Positions 34,830-44,615 of a stretch of 64,000 nt of DNA are shown piece by piece (within the stretch, counting starts at the first letter, position 1; every line of letters starts with the position of its first letter). Below the pieces are notes generated by a model that did not search any database, was not told where the DNA came from, and saw only the letters and a program-made list of their open reading frames with translations. Both the position numbers and the translations under genes were made by a program. The stretch is from Actinernus sp. WN-2022. Its lineage: Eukaryota; Cnidaria; Anthozoa; Actiniaria; Actinernidae. The stretch covers positions 152,822,344 to 152,886,343 of the forward strand of contig JAOWCC010000577.1 of NCBI GenBank assembly GCA_030867875.1, given 5' to 3'.

Positions 34830-35458
34830 CAACTACAGAATGCAGGGCCACTTTTGAAGCTCCATCTATTTTGTTCGGTGGCTCGGTGGCTCGGTAGTCT
34901 ATTCGTCTTTAAAAGAACGAAATATCATTAATGAATATTCAATGATTTCGGCTCGGTAGTCTATATCATCGTCTTTAAAAGAACGAAGTATCATTAATGA
35001 ATATTCAATGACCCTGGAGTGTATATTTTTAGTGGCTCGGTGGCTCGGTAGTCGTGCCGTTAAATGAATATTCAATGACCCTGAAGTGTATATTTTTAGT
35101 GGCTCGGTGGCTCGGTAGACGGCGTGCCGTTAAATGAATATTCAATGACCCTGGAGTGTATATTTTTAGTGGCTCGGTGACTCGGTAGTCGTGCCGTTAA
35201 ATGAATATTCAATGACCTAACCCTAACCCTAACCTCACACGATTGTTTATTTGATTGTAATAGCTATATTGAGAAAACAAAACTCTTCTAGTTATGTTTT
35301 TACCGACCTCACTGCCAATGAATCTGATTATTAGTTACTCATCAATGCGACTACCGAGCCACCGAGCCACTAACATATTAATTATAATTATAATCATGAC
35401 TACCGAGCCAGTGGCTCTGGGGTAGACCTTGTTAAGTGGCCCTGTATTCTGTAGTTTA
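34830..35458. mobile_element. Element with inverted ends and internal minisatellite
   Basis: Ends AACTACAGAATGCAGGGCCA / TGGCCCTGTATTCTGTAGTT are inverted copies. Inside are about five units of 67-70 bp (GGCTCGGTGGCTCGGTAG...AATGAATATTCAATGACC) at 34874-35217, then three CCCTAA units, then inverted GGCTCGGTAG copies at 35350-35412. Confidence 0.7.
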
Positions 35459-35655
35459 GCCGCAGGAACTGCTTTTATTAAAAAAACGTCTGATACTTCT
35501 TGTTACTCGCATTTCCTAACACACTGTATGTTTTCTTGTCCATCCGCCATTAATACTGCAACGCTTCATGAAAGGTCGATTATACCCTCCACTAGCCCTT
35601 CCTCGGGAAATATTGTCCATCGAACAATGGGCTCCTGTATGTGTAATCTGATTGG

Positions 35656-36157
35656 TTAAAGTGCCCCTAAACTCTTTTCCAATTTTTATATATATGAAAC
35701 TTTGAAAGGTTTTGAGTACTTCTGCGAAGAAATTTTTGGCTTACAGAGAATACTCAATGTTCTAGGCTTGTTAGAAATGGTGAAAATGTGACCTCTCCTG
35801 ACCCATTACCGTGTAAGAAAAAGCCTGGGTCGATTCCCTATCTTACGTCACCTCATTAATGCATTATTGTCCATGACGCCTTTCTATCACAACAGCATCG
35901 ATATATAGAGAATATGCACAGTCTGTGAGATTTTAGTAAAGAAAACAGCTATTTTAGACAAAATGCTAAATATTTATTCAAGTTATTGCAAAGTCGAATG
36001 AATTGGATGACGTAAGATAGGGAATCGACCCAGTCTTTTCTTACGTGGGTCATGGGTCAGAAAAGGTCACATTTTTACCATTTCAAACAAGCCTAGAACA
36101 AAACCTTTCAAAGTTTCATATATATATAAATTGCAAAAGGGTTTAGGGGCACTTTAA
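35656..36157. mobile_element. TTAA-bounded MITE, 502 bp, long inverted ends
   Basis: TTAAAGTGCCCCTAAAC at 35656 and its exact complement ending at 36157. The inverted arms continue through CTTTGAAAGGTTTT and GGGTCGATTCCCTATCTTACG to near the centre. TTAA at both edges suggests piggyBac-type target specificity, although the AGTGCC terminus is not the classic CCC. Confidence 0.8.
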
Positions 36158-37040
36158 CGACGAAAAAGCTCGACTTGAAAAAAAAACACTCGTCCCGAGT
36201 AATAACATTGGGAAACTTCAATTAAACCGACTTTCGCACCGCTTGAGCAAAGGGATTTGGAACTCCCAGAGCAGTCAAGCGGTTTATCCAATCATAAATC
36301 CAGTCTACAACCTAATGCATTTTAATGAAATGAACTTAATGTACTCGAAGATCTAATGAGTGTCCCTCGAACAATGACCATTCTGGGCGATGATTTCTGT
36401 CAAGATCCGACGTATCTGCTCTATGCTTCTGGGGGACATGCCATATTAGGGATGTGTGTTGGGTCTATGAAATTATCAATTCCGCTGAAATCACATTGTT
36501 CAGAATAGCCAATCAGAAAACACAAAAATCTGATTATCCCAGAGCCCTTTTTAGTCGAGCATGCGCAGTAAGAAAGAAATGGGGTCTGGGCACGAGATTG
36601 GAGACAACAGGTTTAACCTCATCGGCACGGAACTTATATTGGGGAAAGGGTGTGCCAGGGATATGTGGGGAACATTTTTTCAGCAAACCCCTACCAACAT
36701 AATAGCTATAGCCTAAAGAATATGTCTGCTCTGTTTCTTATGAGAGTTGCAATGTGCTATCGAGTCTGTTCAAGGTTTCACTTAGTCTCGGGAGTTGTCG
36801 AGGAGCTAAGGTCTTACATTTTGAGAGTCAGGCAGATGCCGCCTCCTGTTCGAAGGTATAGCTCCTTGGTATTTTATCATTGTTGTGAAGCTTCGTGAGG
36901 CATGAAGTTCGGCCTCCGTTCTTGGCCTGTTGTACGCATACTCACGAACACTCGCCCTAGTCTTCATAATTATTTCCTGGTATAAAGTACCCCCTCCCCC
37001 CATTTTAGGTCCAAGAAAAAACTTGCAATCATTTGCATGA

Positions 37041-38201
37041 CTATGACAGTAATGGCAAGAGACCAACAACAAGCTCTCCTTGTTTGGTCTCGTTCAGAAG
37101 CTCTGTCAAGTCTGGCGGTAAATTGAGTAGGGTGTTTTCAAAGAAACGAATTTCATATAAAAAGTTCTCCTTATAAAGATGCCCCATCTTTGGACACGAC
37201 TCAAGATGGATCATCTTCCAAAGGAGATTTATTTCGGGGATGAAATAATGCTTCAATTCTCTGCTTTCCAAACACAGAATCAACTTTTTAAGTAGGTAAA
37301 GTAGGTAGTCTCTTTCTGACGAGTTTGGTGTCACAATGTTCTCGTTTTCGTGAAGCAGCAACGTTTTGAGATGGTAGGTTGTGATTTGCGATTTCGTGTT
37401 GTCAAATGTGCCATCAGGTTTCACTCGCGTAGATTTCTTGCATAAAATCACTTTCAGAATTCGGTAGCAGTTTCGTTGAGTGTCACTCAAACTTTTAAGT
37501 AAAATCTTCTCTGCAACAGAAAATGAAATTCGCCATCTCGAAATCATTTCCGCAGTTTTGAACCCTTCTGCACTTTCATATCTGGGAACAAAGTGAACTC
37601 CACTGTTAACAACTTCTTCGACAATTCTCGCAGAAAGTCCGTTGCCATGAGGCTTTATCTTCCAGTCCACAGCACATTTAGGCCAGAATTTACCCGGACC
37701 TTTAAGAGCAAGAACTAAATCTATGTCATATTTTCCAAACGGACATCCAATCTCTTCTCCATAAATTGTCAACTTTACCGAAACACCGTGAATTTGATTG
37801 TAAACGTAGACTGTACGTTGGAGGTTAAGTTCCTCTATCGCTTTCGACAGGGCTCGATAAAACTTGATTCTTAATCGAAAAGGGTGGCTGAAGCTGCTGC
37901 TGCTATCAACAACTCCGTCCTTCAGAAGTGTAATATTTACAAAGCCTCTTGGATCATCATCTGTTTCGCTTATTTGAACTTCAAAATTTAGAACGAGTAG
38001 AAAATCAAATTCATTGGGTTGTCGTACTTTGAGGCCCTCCGATACACTTCCTGATAGAATGATTTCCTTGAACTTGAAAGTCGGATCTATAGTACCCGCC
38101 TTATCCAGTAGGTTTGAAACGAAATCAGTTACTCTTCTTTGTATTCTAGTTATGTCATCCGTAGATAAAGGTTCGTGGATGGTAGCTGGCGAGGCGGTCA
38201 T
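37041..38201 (-). CDS. cGAS-like nucleotidyltransferase (Mab-21/cGLR family), copy A
   Basis: Intronless, 386 residues from the ATG at 38199-38201. I chose this start because copy B begins at the same Met-Thr-Ala-Ser, and upstream in-frame sequence (to 38390) comes from an inserted transposon. The nucleotidyltransferase core shows G51-S52, then P-N-E64-F-D66, and the third acid D161 in D-I-D-L-V-L-A-L. The Mab-21 C-lobe shows W-R-I-S-F-S-V-A-E-K (223-232), Y-H-L-K-T (276-280) and Y-F-I-P-E-I-N-L (319-326). These match the order and spacing of cGAS. The HCCC zinc thumb of vertebrate cGAS is absent, as in most cGLRs. Predicted role: sensing a foreign ligand, perhaps dsRNA, and making a cyclic dinucleotide that activates STING. 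The catalytic role is inferred, not shown. Confidence 0.9.
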   Translation of the reverse strand: MTASPATIHEPLSTDDITRIQRRVTDFVSNLLDKAGTIDPTFKFKEIILSGSVSEGLKVRQPNEFDFLLVLNFEVQISETDDDPRGFVNITLLKDGVVDSSSSFSHPFRLRIKFYRALSKAIEELNLQRTVYVYNQIHGVSVKLTIYGEEIGCPFGKYDIDLVLALKGPGKFWPKCAVDWKIKPHGNGLSARIVEEVVNSGVHFVPRYESAEGFKTAEMISRWRISFSVAEKILLKSLSDTQRNCYRILKVILCKKSTRVKPDGTFDNTKSQITTYHLKTLLLHENENIVTPNSSERDYLLYLLKKLILCLESRELKHYFIPEINLLWKMIHLESCPKMGHLYKENFLYEIRFFENTLLNLPPDLTELLNETKQGELVVGLLPLLS

Positions 38202-38222
38202 GTCGTATGCTAGACTACTTTT

Positions 38223-38975
38223 CAACCTCGTGACCAGGGTCTTCTCGGTCAGATCCAAGATGGCGGCTACTCCGAGAGAAGACCTAGGCCTGGTAAAGGC
38301 CGAACTTTGACGTATTCTGATTGGCTCTTCGGTTATGACGCAAAGGTTGTTCTGACAATGCTTTTTATTGGCCAAACGGGCTGAGACCACGGAAATGATC
38401 GATTCGTATATAGTTTAATTTTCTCTAATTTTCTCAATAAAACTATTTTAAAGAACCTTAAAACACGTTGTGTAGGTAAAGCACACGTGTATTACTGGGT
38501 AGTTTTCTGGTACGTTTCATCAGTGGGAAAGCCAGGAGAAGCCGTTTAACCTGAACATGTGCTATCGATCGCTTCGCTTCAACGCTAACGGAAAATGAAC
38601 GGCTTTTTAGGATTCTCTTCTAGCTTAGATATATACATCCTGGTAGCATTGTGACACCCTTCCACTGTTTCTTTATCCAAGTAAACAACATTTCGGGTTG
38701 TTTAGTAGACCTGTTTTCGCCACATCGTACGCCGCGTGGAAATACCGTTAATCGCATCTCGCTCACTCCGGATTGGGATACCGATGCTTCGTAGGCACGT
38801 GTTAACATTTCCATATTTAGCTTGGCCGCCATATTGGATGCCCACATCACGTGATTAAAATCTGCAGGGTTTCTGGAGATTTTTGGTCACGTGATGCAGC
38901 CTTTACCAGGGTCTTCTCAGTCTCGGAGTAGCCGCCATCTTGGATCTGACCGAGAAAACCCTGGTCACGAGGTTC
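38223..38975. mobile_element. MULE-like element upstream of cGAS-like gene A, 753 bp
   Basis: Inverted ends of about 65 bp: CAACCTCGTGACCAGGGTCT...GATCCAAGATGGCGGCTACT and their complement. Flanked by GACTACTTTT at 38213-38222 and 38976-38985 (9-10 bp). Copy B reads GACTAACTTTAATATGC here without interruption, so the insertion postdates the duplication. It lies 12 bp upstream of the GACTACTTTT-proximal edge of the gene's 5' flank, 21 bp from the ATG. Confidence 0.85.
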
Positions 38976-39756
38976 GACTACTTTTAATATACTTCCACCA
39001 GGCGCACTAGGCAAAATGCTGAAAACCGAAAACCCGAAGAGTGTTGTCGGCCCCAAGGCCCAAGCCCCCGGCTCGTTTCAGCCAGCCGTATTTTCCATTG
39101 TATGCCTGCCGTGGAAAACTTCCTCTTTGCGAGTGACCGCATGCTGCAATTTACTAGCTCCTACTATTCGAAGAACGACATGAACTTCATTATGAACAAA
39201 AAAAATAACAGACTGGCTAGGTATAATTTAATTAGTATCGGAAATCATATGATTTCTACGGTGCACTTCAGGATAAATTCGAACGAGTGAGATTCAAAGA
39301 GTATCAAATTTGCACCAGACTTGCACGAGGAAACCGTATGATTTATTGTTAATCATATACTCGACTAATTTATACAGGCTCATTTACTTGAATCTTCGCA
39401 CAATCTTCGTTTATATGAGTAATCTGGCTACAGCATCTGAAATGTTAATATTTAGTACTGTAAAATGAATTTACAGGGTTAGACGTGTTTTGTCGCAATT
39501 ATAACCACAGCGCAGCATGGCTAGTTTTAACCATGCATTCGGAAAGTTTCGGAAACACTTTTTTTCACAATTTTTCGGAAAATCTAATGGCAAAAATATT
39601 CCTTTCCCAAAACACGACTGTGAACAGAACAACTTTAATGTATGTACTTCGATTTCATTCTGGAGCTTTTGTTTTCGATTTATATTATCGGATGATCAAA
39701 TTCCTGATTTTAATTCAATTACAACCAATAGCTGAGTAATTTAGTTTAGCCTGATA

Positions 39757-40472
39757 TCATATCAAAATCATTTAATGCGCACACAGAAGAGGACATTTGC
39801 TATTGGTCATCGCTTTGAAGTAAATGCGATTTTATTTGAGAGATATAACAACTTCAGTCGCATTACAAGTTTATAATGTGGCTTACCTGTTGATACCGGA
39901 ACTATACGAAGCAGAATTCTCTGCTTTCGTTTTGACCGCTCCAAATTCTCTCCTACTGCAGCTCCCGCCATTACAAAGGTCACACAAGAAAAATAGTACG
40001 AAATCATGACGAAATGGAACTTTAACAGTGATTTATACCACTCTAAACTTGAGAAACCTCAATGTTCTATACACCAGTATACTGCAAATTTATTCTTCTA
40101 TCTGAATTCAGCGGTAAGTAGGCAGTTCAGACATGCGTATTCAAGCTTAACCCAATCATTTCCTCTGCTTGGTAGTTTCTAAACCAGTAACGCCTTGTAA
40201 AAATTCACTTTACTCGCGAAAGCAAATTCAAATTTGTACGGTCGACATTGTCGACATCTTAATATAATCATTCCAAACAGTTACCAGTTGCAGATTAGAT
40301 GTCACTTAACTTTGATTTGAAGGTAAGTGGAAGTCATATATAATTTTATTTGTTTTATAAGGCAAAATAGCTCCCAAATCCATGTATTTTTGAGTGAAAT
40401 GACTGGGCCAATACCAGAAGTAAGTCACCGGCCGATCGATATGTAGGCTTTTGTACGCAATGACTTTGATAT
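39757..40472. mobile_element. ~715-bp segment present only in duplication copy A
   Basis: Copy B reads GCCTGATATATAAATTCC across this point (about 46597). The segment's ends, CATATCAAAATCATTTAATG and CAATGACTTTGATATG, are imperfect inverted repeats, so an insertion is more likely than a deletion from B. No coding content. Confidence 0.6.
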
Positions 40473-41338
40473 GAATTCCTATTTATACATTCTTCTCTAG
40501 TATGTATTTTATTTGTTCTTTTTTGTCTTCTCAGTCTGCAGTGTCTAGCCAACACACTTTATTATTGTAATTGTATGATTTAATGACCCTTGTCAAATAA
40601 GCTACTTGCTTCGACTATTGTAAACAAAAAATGTATAGCTCAATAAATGTTAAAAACAATCAGTGCCAGGAGCCTCACAGTGCTTAGGATTAATTGCACT
40701 CCTCTCAGCCAATCAGAATCGATACATTTTGTTAAACGTTGAGTATGTGAGATTCAAACGTCGGACTTCTGTCGTGTTGAATCTAATTCGATTAATGCCG
40801 GAAAGCCGCCTTGTTAATTCACTATTCTTTTGTAGAAAAGTTGACTAAAAATGTGGTAACAGGAAAAGTCACGCGAAATTTTGTATGTTATATTTGTTTA
40901 ATGTCACCTCAAGGGCTATAGACACACATTTCCGCTTCCATCCAGTCTGTTCTATATCACCTGAACTTTTCTCCTTTTTCTTTGTCCTTTAATTTCGCAA
41001 GTAACAATCCATCACTAGTTTATACTTTCTTTTTCCGATCTTCGTTTTTTTATCGATTTCCTCTTACAAAATGTAACAGCAACAGAGTAAACTGTTAACT
41101 AACTGTTGAATCTCTCAGTCTAGTTAATGTGTCAACTGTCACTGATAAAAAGTGAGTTAATTAAACTCCAGTATCCTGTTACTTTAAGCTATTAAAGTAT
41201 ACTGATAGTGACATATGCTACCAGTGCATTCAGTTGAGCAGTGAACGTTAAACCGGCAAAACAGACAAGCAACCCGCAGTACTTGTATTTAGTGAATTCT
41301 TGTACCTGAATATAAAACGAGGGAAACCACTAAGTGAT

Positions 41339-41378
41339 ATGTATATTTACACTGTTTTGGTGGCGTTACTTCTTGCAG
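41339..41378 (+). CDS. Candidate signal-peptide first exon
   Basis: ATG followed by Y-I-Y-T-V-L-V-A-L-L-L-A, ending at a strong phase-1 donor GCAG|GTAAGT. A short hydrophobic leader closed by a phase-1 intron is the standard start of secreted cnidarian proteins and would fit modules like those of the gene ending at 25269. A TATAAAA at 41311 is only 28 bp upstream of the ATG, which is too close unless the leader is minimal. I did not find convincing downstream exons, so the gene may be broken or its exons divergent. Confidence 0.4.
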
Positions 41379-42079
41379 GTAAGTAAACACTTGTACTTTG
41401 GAAGCCCAATTGACTATTTATGACTCTTCACTCTGCATAGCCGGCTGTAGCCGTACGTGTCGGGTGAATGCGAGGAGTGAAGATCTATCAGTACGCGGTC
41501 TGACGCGGCTTGGTCCGCAGTTTGGTTTTGTAGGCCCAAACCTGTATTACCTTATTCATCTAAGCTATCAAAGTTTAGCAAAGGTTGAGTAAAATGCAAG
41601 AGAAACACGGTGATATTCGGAGCTTATTTTATATTAGTTTGTATCGTATCTCGCTGTATATAAATACGAGCAAAGCTACATTATAAAGGTGTTTTCATTT
41701 ATTATTTTTTATCAAGGATGCAAATAATTTCAGCTCTGTTTATAAAAGCAAAGAGGCTTTGAAAGTGGCCATGAAATGCTCGTACGAGACGAGACAATTT
41801 GCTTGATAATTACCGTAACCGCATTTCCCGCCATTTTTTGGACATTAAATTCCCGCCGCGTGGTAATTGTTTTAGGGTCAAGTGTTATCGTGTCATAAAG
41901 TTATGGCATAATGACGTACACATGGCATTGATTGGCTTCTCTTTTTCTGGTATTTTAGAAGCGGGAAAACGAAAGCGCGCGTTAAAGCCGCTCTGTCAGT
42001 GAGCAATCTTAGGAATTTAACATGGGAAGAATCAGAGAGATCATGATCCAAAATAAAGAGTTTATTTTTATCGAAAATT
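41379..42079. other. No recognised features
   Basis: AT-rich sequence after the candidate first exon. There is no domain-like open frame and no clear exon. Confidence 0.4.
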
Positions 42080-42280
42080 TAGCCTGCAGAACAGGCGCTT
42101 TGAGGATAGTCAGCGAGCAAAGTCAGCGAGCAAAAGGTAGCGAGCGGAGCAAGCCGCGAGATAAAATCGTCGAGTGAAGCCTCTCTCGTGCCAGTCTCCT
42201 TTTTCCATTTTCGCGCGGCCAAAATCATTTTATCACTTTCTTTGCGTTGAAATAACACCGAGGGCCTGTTTCGCAGGCTA
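42080..42280. mobile_element. TAGCCTGC MULE-like MITE, 201 bp
   Basis: Termini TAGCCTGCAGAACAGG / CCTGTTTCGCAGGCTA, with a 9-bp duplication TCGAAAATT / TCGAGAATT (8 of 9 identical) at 42071-42079 and 42281-42289. Internal GTCAGCGAGCAAA phrases repeat. Confidence 0.8.
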
Positions 42281-42424
42281 TCGAGAATTCAAACGTAGAA
42301 ATACATGGTGATCTTTATTTCTGGGTCTTCACGCAATACATTAAATATTTCAGTAACGTAGTTTTAGGCGGTCCCCAATTAGTACAGTCAGAGGAATTTT
42401 ATGAACTTTGACACATAAATAAAG

Positions 42425-42430
42425 TTATTA

Positions 42431-42462
<32 letters not shown>
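42425..42462. repeat. (TTA)n microsatellite
   Basis: About 12 TTA units. A similar but shorter run is at 26325-26338. Confidence 0.9.
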
Positions 42463-42463
<1 letters not shown>

Positions 42464-43954
42464 ACGTAATACCAGTCTGATCAACATGACACGAAATACA
42501 GCACTGAAAACGCAACTTAATTTACCACAGAGTCGTAGACATATTTTGGAGACATATTTCGGATAACTGATGCATTTCAACAAAAAAAAGTCAGCCGATT
42601 TGATCCGGACAACATTTGACAGCTTACAAGTTATTACAGATATTTTATAATAAAAATATATGATGTGAAAAATAGCCGGAAATTGCTTAAAGAGGCCCGA
42701 CATAAATGGCAGGGGTTGTAGTTATTCATTAATGACTGCCAATGGTATTTTATGTACTGTTTCAAAAACGAGCAGCGACGTTTTCGCCCGAGTGGTTGTA
42801 GATCTGATAAAACACTGCCGCGTCAGTTTGGTTGAAATTTCACTCGAAATTTGGACTTCAAACATTTACAAAAAAAGAACAAGCTGTTAAAATTCAAGAG
42901 TTTGCATGATTACAACCAAGGTGGGATTGAGAGAGCATTGACACAAATTAATGTTTACGCCTTCTTTCAAGGCAGAGTTACAACAATCTCGTATCCAGAC
43001 CCCATTTGTTTCTTACGGCGCATTAGGGCTCTTGAATAATCCGATCCAAAAGTCCGCGATTCACGGACTTCCGGTGATTCTGCGCATGCTTATCATTGCA
43101 TCACCCTTCGAGTAAGAATAGCCGGTTGTTTTCGTTTCTTCGCGAAATCCATACTAAAACCTGAGCGAGAATCGAATGGAAGTTCGCCCGGTGATTTGAT
43201 AGAGATATTTTGCTTGCTAGTGTCAGGGCAACCCTTAGGGAGTTTCTTTCATCTTCTGCCGTTTTTAGTTGGATTGTACGGCTTTACTTTCATGCATCAG
43301 GCTCATGTTTATTTATCGTGCGGTGGAGTCGTCAGACATCGTACATGTATATTCATACCCTACACAAGAGAATTTATAGGATCGAAAACTCGCACAAACC
43401 GCACGTAATACACCGTAGAAGCATGTCAAGGCATTTTTATTGACGAATCTTTCGTATTTTAGCCCCTTCCCTCTGTTACGGTAAACCCCTCGGCTATATC
43501 AACTACTGTAACTGCCGATCGGGTACGATTTTCAAATTGAAACTGTGTACGATGTGTGCTGAGTGAACCGATTCACATGGCAGAACTGAGAACGGTCTCC
43601 GGAGAGTTCAATATTTTGTTGGTTTTTTCTCCTCCAAATCTTTCCTCTTTTGAAACATTGCACCGCTTCTTGATTATGATTGTTGAAATAGAATGCAAGC
43701 AAATTATATCTAAGAATACCCGAAGAATTTTAGCGGCAGCCAAATTCAATGGTTTTTAGCATTTAGATAACCCCCAATTTTCAAAGCCTTTGGACCAAAT
43801 AAATCAACGGCGGGGGTGATTTGTAGCACATACATACTGCTACCCTGCTAGCAGAGCCTAATTTCTCCGGGGCTTTATGTTTGGCTTTCGTTGAAATATT
43901 GTTCTGTTCAGTTGCCTCACCCAAACTGCTATAAAATTCTCACTTCCGGTTAAA
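42463..43954. other. Intergenic, duplicated fragments, no clear gene
   Basis: 42514-42660 repeats 31310-31450. The 42985-43030 segment is the complement of the CAGTAAGAAAGAAATGGGGT repeat in the duplication blocks. A possible acceptor TTTTAG at 43463 opens a short cysteine-containing frame, but it is not convincing. Confidence 0.45.
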
Positions 43955-44243
43955 TTGCATTGTTCCGAATAGCCAATCAGAATACACAAAAATCGGATTA
44001 TCCCAGAGCCGTTTTTCGTCGAGCATGCGCAGTAAGAAAGAAATGGGGTCTGGGTACGAGATTGAAGACAACAGGTTTAACCTCACGGAACTTATTGGGG
44101 AAAGGGGGTGCCAGGGATATGTGGGGAACATTTTTTGAGCAACCCCCTACCTACATAATAGCTCAGTAGCCTAAAGATTAGGTTTTCTCTGTTACTTATG
44201 AGAGTTTCAATGTGCGATCGAGTCTGTTGAAGGTTTCACTTAG

Positions 44244-44431
44244 CCTGCGAATATATACAGCCGTCTCGCATCGGGAACCACGATCAAAACATGACTCCCG
44301 ATGACGTTTCGCGTCATTTGATTGGCTATTATATGATAATTAGGCATACTAGCCAATCAAATGAAGCGACCAGATCCTATCTCTCTCGGGGGCCATGTTT
44401 TGATTGTGGTTCCCGATGCGAGACGGCTGTA
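44244..44431. mobile_element. MULE-like MITE in duplication copy B, 188 bp
   Basis: Inverted repeats TACAGCCGTCTCGCATCGGG / CCCGATGCGAGACGGCTGTA. An exact 9-bp duplication TTCACTTAG lies at 44235-44243 and 44432-44440. Copy A has the empty site once, at 36777-36785. Confidence 0.9.
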
Positions 44432-44615
44432 TTCACTTAGTCTCAGAAGTTGTCGAGAATCTAAGGTCTTACATTTTGAGGGAAAGGTAGATGCCGCCTC
44501 CTGCAGTTCGAAGGTATAGCTCCTTGGTATTTTATCATTGTCGGTGAAGATTCGTGAAGCATGAAGTTAGGCCTCCAGTCTTGATCTATTGTGGGCATAC
44601 TCACGAACACTCGCC

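Larger units (their letters stand above)
36400..41100. repeat. Segmental duplication, copy A (contains cGAS-like gene A)
   Basis: From about 36488 to 41095 the sequence matches 43955-47186 in the same orientation, at roughly 90-97% by eye. Copy A has two extra insertions: 38223-38975 and 39757-40472. The short segment 36400-36470 also recurs at 47500-47610, beyond copy B. This hints at a third, truncated unit. Confidence 0.85.

Noticed and set aside
35214..35234. Telomere or chromosome end
   Set aside because: Only three CCCTAA units inside a repeat element, with unrelated sequence on both sides.
38014..38310. Plus-strand open frames opposite the cGAS-like genes (also 45607-45840)
   Set aside because: Shadows of the minus-strand coding sequence, without start context or family motifs.
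43464..43520. Second exon of the gene starting at 41339
   Set aside because: A possible TTTTAG acceptor and a cysteine-containing frame exist, but the donor is weak and the similarity to the cysteine-rich module is too slight.
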